From positions 472,001 through 536,000 of the forward strand of contig JAJGOT010000049.1 of NCBI GenBank assembly GCA_022457155.1: a stretch of 64,000 bases of DNA. The letters run 5' to 3'. The translations under genes and the position numbers were made by a program. The notes under the pieces are model-generated. The model saw only the letters and a list, made by a program, of their open reading frames with translations, did not search any database and was not told the DNA's origin. The DNA is from Cladopsammia gracilis (taxonomy: Eukaryota > Cnidaria > Anthozoa > Scleractinia > Dendrophylliidae). Each line of letters starts with the position of its first letter. Within the stretch, counting starts at the first letter, position 1. Shown here in pieces: positions 13,701 to 23,556 of this stretch.

Positions 13701-16619
13701 TTCTTACTGAATCCTTGTTTCTCTGGCTGTTTATACAGTATAACCAACTGCTTATTATATATAATAAGTTTCTTCAAAATTTTGAAGATCTCTTTTATTT
13801 GTTATATTTTCACCTGCAGCTGTTGACATGCATCACTGGTTTCGCATATAGGTTATAATCTTATCTTATAGTTACCTACTTGTATTTTTTTCAGCTCAGT
13901 GATGGGGCGTTTGCATCAGTACGACTAGGGTCATGGGTAATATTCGTTCCCGTTCATGAAGCCTGATTTATTTTCAGGCTCTATTAATTCTACAGCTGTC
14001 TTAGGTTGCTTCATAACTGTTAAGATCTTTTTGTCTACAAGTATTCTTAATTCAGAGGTACGAAACCCGGCTATCTTCACTGCATCTATAGTCCCTACTA
14101 ACATGTAACAGACAACTCTTACTTCTCAAGGAACGCCCGCGTTTGGAAGGATTCGCTGGACGCACACATACGAACATACAACAGGCTTTGATTGGAAAGG
14201 CGACCCAATAAAAGAGACATATGACAGGTTTGATGGGAGAACTTAATAATTTTATTGTTTATATAGCTGCTTCTGTTGAATAAATATTTAATGTCCAGCT
14301 GAGAACGTGACGGGAATCTAATCAGTGACCTTCCGGAAACCGATCGGACGCTCTAGCCAACTGAACTACTGGGGCACTCGTGGCGAGCTACAATATAGGA
14401 CACAATTGTTGAAACACTTCTTTCGGACCAATGTTGTGACCTGCAATGTTAAAAGCAGTTTGACTCAACAAGTCAAGGAAAATTCTCATTGTAGGTCTTT
14501 TAGTATAGGTTCAATCAGCAATGTCGAAAACGGCCTGTTTGGTGATAAAGAAATTAAGATTTTTCTTTGTCACATGTTCGTGACATGCTGAACATTAAAT
14601 ATATCCTATTTCCTAACGCATGCGCATCTTTCTTTCTTTATCACTTTTCATTGTTTATTACGACGAATCGATAAAAATCATAGATTATTAACCCATTGAC
14701 ACCTGAACCGCCCGTAACCGCTCGTACAAGACTCCACTGCTTTAAAAAATTGTAACTTTCTCAATCGTGCGAACATTGCTTTAACTAGCAGTTGTGAGCA
14801 TTGACTAGAAAGTCTTTCAAATTGAGATACCCAATAAACACAAAAAAGTCAGCGATTTTTGCAGAATATCAGCGTTTGAATTTGAACAATAACAAAAATT
14901 ACCGTTTTTAACGACAAAGAAAAACAACAAAAATCACGATTTTGCTTTTAGTTTTTTTTATTCAAATCATCGTGGCAAACCCAAAAGTCAACATTTACAG
15001 CAAAATCCAGTCCTAGTCCTAGCTTAGCAGTGAATTTTTTTTTGCTCTTATTCGTTGCTCGGGCCGAATTACAGCTTCTTATTCTAGTGCATACTCACCT
15101 TGCCTCGATTTTCAACATCACCACCGCACTGCATGCTGGGAAATAACGAGATTTTTCGACAGCGTTACTTCCGTCCGCCACACGTTTCATATTTATACTA
15201 AGTCCACAGCCACTCCGACCCACCGCCGAAATTTCGCGCTTGTTGTGTTCTTTAGTGGTCGCAACTTCCAAAATATGCCAGGGTAGGTCAAGAAATTCAT
15301 CCAGAGTGAGTCCCAAAGCTACTTGGTTTCGTGGCGGCCATTTTTCCAGTTCAGCGAGCAGCGAGCCGAATTCTTTAACGAAGTACAACACCTAACTCGG
15401 TTCATTGAGAAAGTGGACTCTAACTACCTTCAAGCTTAATGATGCTCATCAGGCAGCTACTAAAGATGAAAAATGGCTGTGGACTTACCAAAAATCGCAG
15501 AAACACCATATTGAAGACTTTATTGCAATTCAACAAAGCAAAATGCCAACGTCAGAATGACGTTTCCAGTAAACTCGAGCCTTCAGTGTTTTAGAACAGC
15601 AGCACTTTCAATGGTAACTCCAAATATGAAGTCACGAAATCCTATGGGGCGTGTGTACGCAGAAAATCACTCAAAAACGTAAAAATCCTCAGGTGTCAAT
15701 GGGTTAAACTTTCAATAAAATTAAGATACATTTCTCAAGATCTAAGACATGAAAAATGCCAAAACCCAAAATCCTCAGGAACCTGAGATTCTACAAATTG
15801 GCCTTTCTATTCCCATTCAACTCCACCCTTTCTACCTTTTTTTGTAAACTACCCATTTAGTTTGTTCTTATTTCATCTTCAATGTTATGTTTTTTTCAAG
15901 AGCTTTGCTGCTATTAGAAAATGTTGGTTTGTTGTGTTGTGCTGTAATGAATATAATGAAACCATTGCATATAGTCTTTGCTTTGGTTCTTTACGTTGTA
16001 GCGCCTTTTGTACAAATTATTACTCGTGCAGTCATCGAAGATTATTGAAACATAACATAACTGAACTTAGGGACCAGAATCATATATTACAGATAGTTGT
16101 TGCTCTTCTTTAAACAGATGTTTAACTGATGTGGGAGGAGAAGAAGGCACTCCATACGCCCGAGAATGCTCAGATGCCACAAACCGACAATGGAAGCTGT
16201 ACAACGACAACACACTGCGGCCCAAAAGTGATGTAAAAAAATGTCTTTTTCTGATCGAACCTGGGGAAGGAAATTTTGAATATTACGGATTTAAAGTTCT
16301 CCCCTGTAGCTCCAGCTATCGTAACAAGAAGTTTATGTTCGAGTTCCTGACTCAGCAGAAGGCAAGCGAACCAAAGTTGCACACTTTCTTTAAGCTGAAA
16401 GTCAAAAACGATAATTTTGGCAGGGAGAGCTGGCGAGGGCAGAACATCTGTTTGGTTTACAGGCCAATTGGAGGGTGGACTGGGACAGCGTTTGAGGATT
16501 GGAACCCTGATGTATTTTCCTGTTCCTGTCCCAGTGGCGAAGATGTTCATCATTGCCTCAGCGATCGGGTTCCCTATTTTGAGTACGGCTGGTTTAAATT
16601 TGAGCCAGTTTCAGAATAA
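7338..16619 (+). CDS. Secreted helical protein with a cysteine-bearing, ricin-B-like C-terminus (spliced; frame break in exon 4)
   Basis: Six exons fit with matching phases: 7338-7469, 8472-8688, 10869-11065, 13229-13570, 14131-14227 and 16118-16619, about 490 residues in total. Residues 1-20 form a signal peptide (basic K2, then a Leu/Phe/Trp core), so the product should enter the secretory pathway. Residues about 45-290 are predicted mainly amphipathic helix. The last 160 residues hold eight cysteines and a pattern (Q-x-W, then N-D-x-T-L-R-P, then C-L) that recalls a ricin-B beta-trefoil repeat. A helical N-terminal bundle plus a beta-rich C-terminus is also the general plan of cnidarian pore-forming proteins of the jellyfish-toxin type, but I recognise no diagnostic motif and the role is unknown. 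Exon 4 changes frame between 13321 and 13384: a hidden intron or a lesion. Introns are filled with mobile elements. An AATAAA lies 123 bases after the stop. Confidence 0.72.
8472..8688 (+). CDS. Exon 2: first helical segment
   Basis: The acceptor is a strong pyrimidine run ending in ccgcag. The exon starts in phase 0 and ends in phase 1 at donor gtcagt. It encodes 72 residues: a hydrophobic start (F-G-V-I-L-A-A-F-T-A-F), a single Cys, a Gly/Ser-rich turn and an amphipathic helix ending in I-E-S-L-A-T-N-V-E. The opening resembles the membrane-active first helices of helical-bundle toxins, which is suggestive only. Confidence 0.72.
8954..9103. mobile_element. Foldback MITE in intron 2
   Basis: The left arm starts aacaattattggatgaggtt and the right arm is its near-complement ending at 9103. 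The inner arms share gcgataattatcaaggcc (one mismatch) and TTTGTGTTATC. About 150 bases fold almost completely on themselves. No coding sequence. Confidence 0.75.
9619..9710. repeat. 46-bp perfect tandem duplication
   Basis: A 46-base unit beginning tctctaagaaaatatcgg is present twice head to tail inside the LINE reverse-transcriptase remnant. It shifts the frame and so postdates loss of coding function. Confidence 0.9.
9839..9936. mobile_element. Nested 98-bp foldback MITE
   Basis: Two perfect 26-bp inverted arms (left 9839-9864, right 9911-9936) enclose a 46-base loop. It interrupts the LINE remnant, so it inserted later. A short tandem (aggatccctatatg, twice) follows on the right. Confidence 0.8.
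10705..10785. repeat. (ATG)n microsatellite
   Basis: About 25 copies of the trinucleotide at the LINE 3' end. The poly-Met and poly-Ser open frames across it are artefacts. Confidence 0.95.
10869..11065 (+). CDS. Exon 3: helical segment
   Basis: The acceptor tctgtttgcag precedes a phase-1 entry, and the exon ends in phase 0 at donor gtgagc. It encodes about 65 residues of charged helix (for example I-L-S-I-L-A-D-H-I-S-I-L-R) with no cysteine. Phases match exons 2 and 4. Confidence 0.72.
11690..13110 (-). mobile_element. RTE-like LINE, decayed, in intron 3
   Basis: Minus-strand reading gives, from high to low coordinate: an endonuclease remnant with I-G-I-L-G-I-S-E-C-R (near 12900); reverse-transcriptase motifs C-F-V-D-Y-E-K-A-S-D-S-V and M-Y-E-R-N-Q-C (12610-12780); Y-V-D-D-I-A-L-I-S as the catalytic Y-x-D-D box (about 12460); and the C-terminal segment with L-L-Y-G-C-E-T-W-R-M-T and L-R-R-I-F (11980-12110). 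The normal element has A-D-D or V-D-D here, so the motif is intact although frames are broken. A tcatcatcatca run at the 3' end (about 11670) fits an RTE tail. Inserted antisense to the host gene. Confidence 0.75.
13229..13570 (+). CDS. Exon 4, with a change of reading frame inside
   Basis: The acceptor attttag opens a phase-0 frame that runs to a TGA at 13373. A second frame, open from 13321, carries clear coding sequence (charged helices, W, paired acidic/basic residues) to the donor gtttgt after 13570, and only this second frame gives the phase needed by exon 5. Two readings are possible. Either a single-base break lies between 13321 and 13372, in which case the allele is non-functional or the sequence has an error. 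Or a 98-base intron runs from GTAACC at 13287 to the AG ending at 13384, which would keep the frame but remove a plausible coding stretch. Confidence 0.6.
14131..14227 (+). CDS. Exon 5: small 97-base exon
   Basis: This exon is too short to stand out as an open frame. Acceptor ttctcaag, entry phase 1, exit phase 2 at donor gtttga. It encodes about 32 aromatic-rich residues (R-W-T-H-T-Y-E-H, then F-D-W-K-G-D). It exactly supplies the phase needed to link exon 4 to exon 6, and the Arg codon at its 3' junction is completed by exon 6. Confidence 0.62.
14305..14396 (-). repeat. tRNA-like sequence or SINE head in intron 5
   Basis: On the minus strand an A-box-like stretch (agttcagttggctagagcg) is followed about 30 bases later by a degenerate B box (tgattagattcccgtc). 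Spacing is tRNA-like, but the acceptor arms do not pair. It looks like the head of a tRNA-derived SINE or a dead tRNA. Confidence 0.55.
14692..15703. mobile_element. TTAA-flanked MITE, ~1.0 kb, in intron 5
   Basis: Perfect 15-bp terminal inverted repeats (cccattgacacctga and its complement) are each bordered by TTAA (14688-14691 and 15704-15707), the target duplication of piggyBac-type elements. No transposase is visible; the minus-strand frame at 15095-15391 has no known domain. The element ends only about 410 bases before exon 6. Confidence 0.8.
16118..16619 (+). CDS. Exon 6: C-terminal cysteine-containing domain
   Basis: A strong acceptor (gctcttctttaaacag) opens a frame of 166 residues ending at TAA 16617-16619. 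It has eight cysteines, including a C-S-C pair, and many aromatic residues. The order Q-x-W, D-N-T-L-R-P, C-L, then a later C suggests one or two ricin-B-type beta-trefoil repeats, so carbohydrate binding is possible but unproven. The opposite-strand frame at 16170-16553 is a shadow. Confidence 0.75.
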
Positions 16620-16741
16620 GAGGGAGCAAAGTAATATAAAAGTGTAAGGAAGAAGAAATGATAGATGATAAGAGAACTTTTTCCTATAGTGAGAATTTCT
16701 GACATGTAATACTCGTAGTTTTGTAGCAATGTTAAAAGAAG

Positions 16742-16747
16742 AATAAA
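16742..16747 (+). terminator. Polyadenylation signal
   Basis: A canonical AATAAA lies 123 bases after the stop codon of the secreted-protein gene. The cleavage site would be about 15-30 bases further on. Confidence 0.6.
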
Positions 16748-16749
16748 GA

Positions 16750-18198
16750 GATATGGAATACTTAGGATTGTGTTTCCATTTTATATTTAGTTCGCTCATA
16801 TATTTACATGACACCATCCTTTACGTATCTCTTATATCTTATACTACCAGTGCATTGAAGTTCTGCAGCATCCCCCCTCCCCCTTGTGAATAATATTGAT
16901 AAAAACTAATTCTCATGCGTGCCACCTTCCCCCGCATATCTCTTTTATTACTATCGCAGTTCTGCACCATTGTGAACAACGTGTGTAGGCGCGTAGAACT
17001 CGTATGAAATGAGATGGAATAGATACAGACACCTTTATTAAAAAAAAAATAAAGCAAATATATCTGGGTGGCTCTTTCAGAGCATCTGCTATCAATATGA
17101 GCCCTCATATCAGTGAACTACAACAGCTAAAACTATACAACACATACGTGCTAATTGAAAAGGACAATAAAGTTATGTTAAACTATTTACAAGAATATTT
17201 GCGAAATAAATTACCCATCTGGGTAAGTAATACAGAAAAATTGACTACAAACGGACTACAACGAACGATTCATTCTAGATAGTTGGTTTACGAACTTAGA
17301 ACAAACACAACTGAACCGATGCTAACGGCTACCTACGATTTACAAACGGCTTGTCAACAGAACAGACAAAAATTTCACTACAAATGAACGGATCGAAACG
17401 CACCAATCACTGACTTTAATCTCAACAGCCAATTACATCATGGCAAAACTGACTATATGAAAACCAGACATTAGAGAATTTTAAAAGATAGGGGACTACG
17501 GTCAGCAATTACGGTTGGACGAGCACTAGGGATCTGGGTCGAGGTGTTATGCGCATGACTACTTTTTCTTCACTCACCATAGCAGTACAACGGCGGTGAA
17601 TTGAACCGTGGTTTTGTGTTGGGAAGACTTTTTAGGTAATTATTTCTTTTTTTCATTTGAATTTTAACCGTATTTTAGCTTAAGGAAGTCGCAAATGGTT
17701 AAGCTGTCCTCTCTTGAAGATTTTGTGAATGTTTAAAAATTCAATTAATAAGATGGTTCGCACATTGCCTTTCTCATTGACAGAATGTAGCCATCTTTAT
17801 CGTCTCTGCGGGTAAATATGTACACATTCAATGTTTTTTTGAAGTTATTTGTGTATATTTACAGTCTTACGTATCCTTAGTCTCTTACCTACTCTGTTTT
17901 AAGTTTTTCTCGTTTTAGTTTGCTCCTTCTGCCTCTGTATCGCTCTTGTTGTTGTTTTTTTTCGTTGGCGAAGTCATTTAATCGTTTAACATTAAAATGA
18001 TTAATTGTCCTTCTAGCGCTGCCGATTAATCCACAGGTCTGAGAACCATTAGTGAGCACAAAATATAAAATGTCTTACTATTCGTTTTTGTTCGGTTTTT
18101 GCTTATCGGTACTATTATATATATTATATTATATATGCAGATTCTGTTGAGTTCGGGAAACATTTTCTCAATTCATTTTTGACATTTTTCATTCATAG
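16750..18198. other. Gene-free stretch
   Basis: No coding sequence or repeat family is recognised. Its right part probably includes the 5' region and an intron of the Harbinger-associated gene that becomes readable at 18199. Confidence 0.4.
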
Positions 18199-19257
18199 TG
18201 GAACCTCTGGACAAGTCAAAGAGACATCCTTCTTTTGAGGGAAGTGAGATTAACAGAGCCTTGCATGTTCAAATCTGAAAGTACAATGACAGGGCAGAAG
18301 TGGAAAGAGGTTGCTGAAAATATTAACAGTTATGAAGATTTTCAAAGCAGTCCTCGGGTCCAGAGAAGTGTGAAGGAGTATTTTCATAAATTACTTGCAG
18401 ACTTCAAAGACAAGATGAAAAAAGAAGAAGCCTCAAGTGGAACATCTCCAGAACCACTGACACCAACTGAAGACATTTTGGAAGAAATTGTTGAAATCAT
18501 GTCAAACAAACCGAACATAGAAGGAGATGAAAATTCAAAGGCAGTAAGAGCCTGTATATTTTTGAGTGTGTGTGAGCGTGTTTATGGGATGTTGAGGGGT
18601 TTCCTTTTATGTTGAATTAGCAAATACTATTGCAAAATGTTTCTTATTAAAACCGAGCTTTTTAAAAGTTACTCTGTTTGTTAGGTGGTAAGAGCCTGTT
18701 TAGTTTTGTGTATGTATGCAAGTGTGTACTATGTGTGTTTGGAGGAGGGAAGAGTGGGGGTATGGATGTTTCTTAAATTTAAGGGTGTCCTTTTGTATTG
18801 AAATTGCTATTCAGACGTTTCTCTTTCCAAACTTTTAAAAACTTTGTCTTGCTTTATTCAGAAGTTATTTTGTTTAAATTGTTTTCTTTTAGAAAACAGA
18901 AAGGAGCCAAGCCTTGGATGCCAGGAATAAAGCAATAAATACATGGTCAACATCCAAAAAGCTAACAAAGCAAAAAACGAATCAGAAGACAATTTGAGCG
19001 ATGATGAGGAGAGGCCTGTACTAAAGAAAAGCAGAAAAAAGCGGGGAGGAAGAGATGCTCTGAAGTTTTTGCAAGAGCAGGGCGAAAGAGAGGAAGAACG
19101 AAAGCAAGATGAATTAAAATACCGCAGAGAGATGGCTGCCATTGAGATGAAACGCCAAGATCGACTTCAACAGCAGCTGCAAATGCAACAACAGCAAATG
19201 CAACAGATGCAAATCACGATGCTTTCTATTGTATCTAAAATTACCAAATCTGATTAG
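18199..19257 (+). pseudogene. PIF/Harbinger Myb/SANT-like accessory protein, frame-broken
   Basis: Exon 18199-18543 follows an acceptor (cattcatag). It reads W-T-S-Q-R-D-I-L-L-L-R-E-V, then G-Q-K-W-K-E-V-A-E-N-I, the helices of a trihelix/Myb-SANT-like domain, and continues with a K-x-x-E-E-A-S-S-G-T-S-P-E segment. These are the hallmarks of the DNA-binding partner encoded by Harbinger transposons (NAIF1-like). Donor gtaaga, acceptor ttcttttag, exon 2 from 18893. Exon 2 starts in frame but meets TGA at 18995. The usual basic, Gln-rich coiled-coil tail continues in another frame to 19257, so a frameshift lies between about 18945 and 18995. It pairs with the convergent transposase downstream. 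In intact elements the partner carries the transposase into the nucleus and onto the ends. Confidence 0.75.
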
Positions 19258-19440
19258 CTCGAAGTGAAGATGACTGATTTTTTGACATACACACATTTTA
19301 ATTGTTTATGGTTATACTTTTAATGAGCAAACCCGTGAATGTTTACATAATTATAGAACATCCATGATGTTGAAGCTTAAATTTGAAGCAAATTAAAGAG
19401 TCTATTAGATGAAGTCCTGTACTGTACTTGGTGTGATTTA

Positions 19441-20095
19441 TCATGAGAAATATTCTAACAGTGTCTGGAGTTCAAGCTGAAAGAATGTGGATGTTGAATT
19501 TCCATATAAGCATGTAAGGATGTTTCTAAAAAGTGGACTTACAATGTATTGTTTGGTTCCTGCACTCATATATACCCAGCTTAAGGTTCTTTTTCTAATT
19601 AATGAACTTAAAATATTCCACGATATCACCAAAGAGCCATTCCACAGACACTCGAACTTCACTCATAGCAGTGTTAAATGCTCTCATCTCTGGTGTTAGT
19701 ACTGGTACCTCAGCTTTGCGAAATGGAGACATCGATTGGAGGCGAAGAGGGAACGCTGGATCTCGATATAGGCATAGACGGTCCCCTCTGAGCGGGTATG
19801 CTTATCTTTGTAGTATGTTTAAAAGACCAGAATGTTTTAACATACCTGCATCATGACGACGCCCTTCTACTGGGTCGTACAAGTCAGCTATAAGTCCATT
19901 TGGAATTGCTACAGACTGAAATTTTAGTGAATGCACTCGCTTATGTCCGTTATAAAGTATCCGTTGGTTTTCACCTGGCCTTGAAATCTGACGAACTGTC
20001 CCATCTATGGACCCAAAACAGTTAGATAAAGGGCTGTCTTTCCTTGTTATGGCCCGGGCGTAACACTCTTTGTTATATCTCTCAGTTAGTAGGCG
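19441..20095 (-). pseudogene. PIF/Harbinger DDE transposase, decayed
   Basis: Minus-strand translation gives N-C-F-G-S-I-D-G-T-V-R near 20010 (first catalytic Asp), then G-H-K-R-V-H, D-L-Y-D-P-V-E-G-R-R-H-D-A-G, L-Y-R-D-P-A-F-P-L-R (second Asp region), M-S-E-V-R-V-S-V-E-W-L-F-G-D-I (catalytic Glu region), and a terminal stretch with L-T-C-L-Y-G-N in another frame. A TAA follows the H-D-A-G/L-L-N-I-L-Q-R segment, and a stop plus frameshift occur near 19600. The N-terminal third is missing or in an upstream exon. The reading direction is opposite to the Myb-like gene, the usual arrangement within one element. Confidence 0.82.
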
Positions 20096-20097
20096 CG

Positions 20098-20155
20098 CTA
20101 TGATTGGTCAATTTTCCGGTCTGTATTTTACAGTACGGCCCGGAAAATTTGAGAG
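20098..20155. repeat. Short inverted repeat next to the Harbinger transposase
   Basis: The stretches ttttccggtctgta and tacagtacggcccggaaaa form imperfect arms around a 3-base turn. This could be an internal hairpin of the element or a separate foldback. Confidence 0.5.
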
Positions 20156-20164
20156 TCCCAGCAT

Positions 20165-20935
20165 CGGCCTAGCATCCGCTTACAAAAGTTGTTTTGTACA
20201 TTAAAAATTATCAAGAGGAAACGCTTGGAGCTAAATGGGTTAACATGTCAGGTTACAAAAACTCTCTTCGATGAAATTAAGCTATAACTTTAGCAAAAAA
20301 AAAATATATTAGCCGCGAATCAAAAAGCTTTGACAATTTTCTCGAGTATAAATCTTACATACCTATTGTTGAGGTATTTCGCTTTAAGGCTGTAAGTTGT
20401 AAAAACTCGAGTTACTCGGCAAATTTGTTTAACTCTAACAATTTAATTCAGCATTGACAAAAGAGACTGTACCTTTCTTCGTAAGAAAACTTCTCTATGA
20501 ATAACATAAGGCTGCAAAACAACTTGAACGGCTTCCATCCGCAAACTGTACAGATATAAGTTAGCTTAGCAAACGAAGTCAGCAAGAGTTAATTCCTTGA
20601 AGTACTCCTTCTTTGTAAGAATTATCAAAGACTGGAACAATTTTCCAAACCATCTATTTAGAAATGATATCGACATCAATAGATTTAAAATGAGTTTAAA
20701 AAAAGTGGATGAACATCAACTGATTACATATTTATACATTATATTTTTCTGCTGCTTCAGTTCCTGATGTTCGTATTCAAAATTTTAGATTTTAGATTTT
20801 CTACAAGCATTATTAACCATCTGTATTATATATTTTTGTAGTTTATTAATTTAGTTAGTTGGTAGTTAAGGGACCTAAAATTGAGGTAGCATCACGGTCC
20901 TCCTTTTTAAATACCGTTTTTCTGTATTTGAATGA
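20165..20935. other. Unassigned stretch
   Basis: No RNA gene or clear repeat is seen. A short region near 20600-20720 reads vaguely like a LINE tail (K-N-Y-Q-R-L-E-Q-F-S-K-P-S-I) but is too short to call. Confidence 0.35.
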
Positions 20936-21644
20936 AGTATTATTAGCGGAGCACTTGCCAGGCCGAAGGCCTGGCTGCGCAGCCCCATTCTCATAGAACC
21001 TGTGCCGTCATTTTTCATGGTCATGGTTAGCGGAATGTTTCGCGGGCGCGTGTGTGCCCACCCGCCCGCGGTGTTAGAACAACATCCGGGATCTTGAAAG
21101 CAAGGCTTTGTTTTTCGCGCGGCCACACAGCCGTGAGCTCGGTAAACACTTTAGTTGTTTTGTTGTGTCTAGCGGAGAATTAAAGTCGTTATTTTCCTGC
21201 ATTTTTTCGCGGTCTGCTACTCAAGACAGGGATACTAATTAACGTATACTCAGAAGCCGCTTTAGTGGAAAAAGACGATCTTTCAGGGATAAAATCTTGC
21301 AACGAGGAACTTCATGAATTACGTTTTCATCAATGCGGGAGATGTTTCTTTTCTACGGATTTCAGAACCAGAAGCGGAGATTTGAATTTCCAAGCAAGCG
21401 AGGGACTTAAAATAAATGTAAAACAGTTTTCGATGAGAATTTATGTTGATATTAATCTGTGAGTGACTTTTTTATTATTGTTATTGTTAGTTTTGGAGAC
21501 TTGATTTTAAAACGTGCTGAAATTCAGTTGTATCGATCTCTTGAATTTCATCGAAGAAAGCTTGAACTCGATGAGCTATAATTAAACAGTATAATTTTTT
21601 CGAAAGAAGATTGTGTTGTCCATTTTTATGTGTTTGTTCATTCA

Positions 21645-21980
21645 TTAGATAGATTGAAAAGCGATTTTATGTAAACGAAATAAGACTTTGATTTTATAGT
21701 ACAGTTCTATCTTCACTTGCATCGCCTTATGCAAATATGTTTGTGTATTTTTGCAATTTTTGATTTTCAAATCAGTTTCTCGGGCAATTTTTGACAAACA
21801 TAAACTGTATTTTATTCGGAAACTAGTGGTACTAGTTATTCTAGACAGAGAAAAGTTGTTTTTGTGAACTTTTGTACGGTCTATAAAAATGTACTGTGCA
21901 GAAGGTCGCGTAATACTGTTTTTGAGAATTGCTAAAACTGAAAATAGCCCGTTCGTCAATCTTAATTCTTGTGCTTCCAA
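21645..21980 (-). CDS. 111-codon ORF in the repeated element (copy A)
   Basis: An uninterrupted frame of 111 codons, repeated in the inverted copy at 47592-47927. The product is basic, without a signal peptide, membrane helix or known domain. About ten base differences separate the two copies and nearly all change the amino acid, so the frame shows no sign of purifying selection and may be fortuitous. Confidence 0.3.
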   Translation of the reverse strand: MEAQELRLTNGLFSVLAILKNSITRPSAQYIFIDRTKVHKNNFSLSRITSTTSFRIKYSLCLSKIARETDLKIKNCKNTQTYLHKAMQVKIELYYKIKVLFRLHKIAFQSI

Positions 21981-22059
21981 CCTTTCACCTTAGTTACGTT
22001 TCACCTTAGTTAAGTTTCACCTTAGTTAACTTTGTTCAAAGTGCGACGCTGTTAGGCTT

Positions 22060-23190
22060 GGGCTATGTATATATATTAGGTTTTTCACCTTCTTCAAGCC
22101 ATTCGACTCTGCTACGAATTTGGTTTCCTCTCATCTGGGATGAATTTACGGCTCGAATTTCTCTTTCAAGCGTTTCTATGGTGGTTTTCGCTGAGTTATT
22201 TCCTTCAATAAGAGCCCGTTTTGCTTCGATCAAAGAAATTATAGTTGCGTGGCCTAATCGCGATTTATATGCGTTGTTTACTTCGACCAAAATCTATAGC
22301 AACTAATGTTATAGATTCTTTAAGAAAATCCCTCCAAGCTTGAATGGAATTAAATGCTTTCCGGTACTGAACAATACATGTTTCTTAATAATTTCTGAGA
22401 TGATATCGTAAATATTAAATTCTAAATTTAGCCTCCAAAGTCCTGGTCCACGGGAAAATGCATGCATTATGCAAATTGCGGCTAAATCAACAGAATCATG
22501 ATCGTAAAAGAACACAAGGCAAAATTTCGCATTTTAGAAGGGAATCATACAAGTCCTGAGCACTAAAAAAATTATCCAAACGGGTAACGATAGTTTTATC
22601 CGCATTAAACCATGTGCATTGTATTTTTCAGTCGGCCGTGTTTTTTTTTTTTTTTTTTTTGCGCCAGATAATTATCAATAAACGATGAAACACTTGTGCA
22701 GATCTTTCAAATCCGTGGAAATTGTAAGATTTCCTCCAAACTTAAGCTTATCAAAAACGTTTTCAATGCAGTTAAAATCGCCAGCAATAATTTTAAAAGA
22801 GTTCTGAAAAAATATTCATGAATTGTATCATAAAAGCATTTAAGCTTACGTTCACTTGGATTCGTGGGCCGGCATAAGTATTAACCAAATTAATTTCCGT
22901 GTCGTCGAGTTCAGTTAAACACTAACAATTCTACCAGAAGAATCTATTTTTCCATTGTAAACATTTGAAATCAGTATTTTCAGCTACAAGAATGGCAACG
23001 CCGCCTTGTTTACCAAGGGCGGGCGATCAGAAACTTTTACCGCGCCATTTAGCTGTCACAGAATTTATCGCATTTTGACTTGTCGCTTTAAAGTTTCTTG
23101 TAAACAAATAAAATCAGAACGGGAATTTTTCGCAAAATCAAAAACAGAGCGTTGTTTGGCTTCATTGCCAAAACCACGGATATTCAAAAT
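22060..23190 (-). mobile_element. Tx1/L1-like LINE endonuclease and linker, truncated
   Basis: Near 23185 the minus strand reads N-I-R-G-F-G-N-E-A-K-Q-R-S-V-F-D-F, then F-I-C-L-Q-E-T, the opening of an APE-type endonuclease (N-x-x-G and Q-E-T motifs). Near 22090 it reads S-R-V-E-W-L-E-E-G-E-K-P, the linker before the reverse transcriptase in Tx1/L1-like elements. The polymerase is cut off at 22060, where the sequence switches to the repeated unit. Stops and a long poly(T) at 22638-22660 interrupt it. Confidence 0.72.
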
Positions 23191-23240
23191 GTAAATTTAG
23201 CTCTGAATGTATAATTTTGGAGAAAATTCTTCTGGTAAAA

Positions 23241-23556
23241 TTACATAAGCTTAACTAAGTAATTTTTGCAAATCACATTTAGACAGTTAAACTTACTTGC
23301 TTTTCTGTTCATGTTTGTTTTTCCTCTTCGGCAAAGGTTGTTCGCCGTCATATTCAGAACGTTCGCGAGTTTTAGGGTCCGTTTTCTTTGCTTCAGGAAT
23401 TGGCGTATCTTGTTTGTCTTTCTCCGTGATTTTTCCAGTGACGAGGACGGGTTGTGTTGGTTTTGGCGCGGAGGCAAGCTTTTGCCTCGTTCCCAGTTCC
23501 TCTCTCTTCATGTACGTCATCATCGATGATGACGTAACGGCTGGACGGACGTGCAC
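23241..23556 (-). pseudogene. Possible ORF1-type frame of the composite element
   Basis: Overlapping minus-strand frames between about 23241 and 23600 give a basic, Lys/Arg/Pro-rich polypeptide with a K-R-K-N-K-H-E-Q-K-S-K tail. It lies just upstream of the LINE endonuclease on the same strand, where a nucleic-acid-binding ORF1 would be expected. No zinc knuckle or RRM is visible, so this is tentative. Confidence 0.35.

Noticed and set aside
16093..16117. Alternative acceptor for exon 6 at 16093
   Set aside because: It would be in phase with exon 4 directly, but the acceptor lacks a pyrimidine tract, and the 14131-14227 exon gives a better phase match to the strong acceptor at 16118.
16170..16553. 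127-codon minus-strand ORF
   Set aside because: It is the opposite-strand shadow of exon 6 of the secreted-protein gene.
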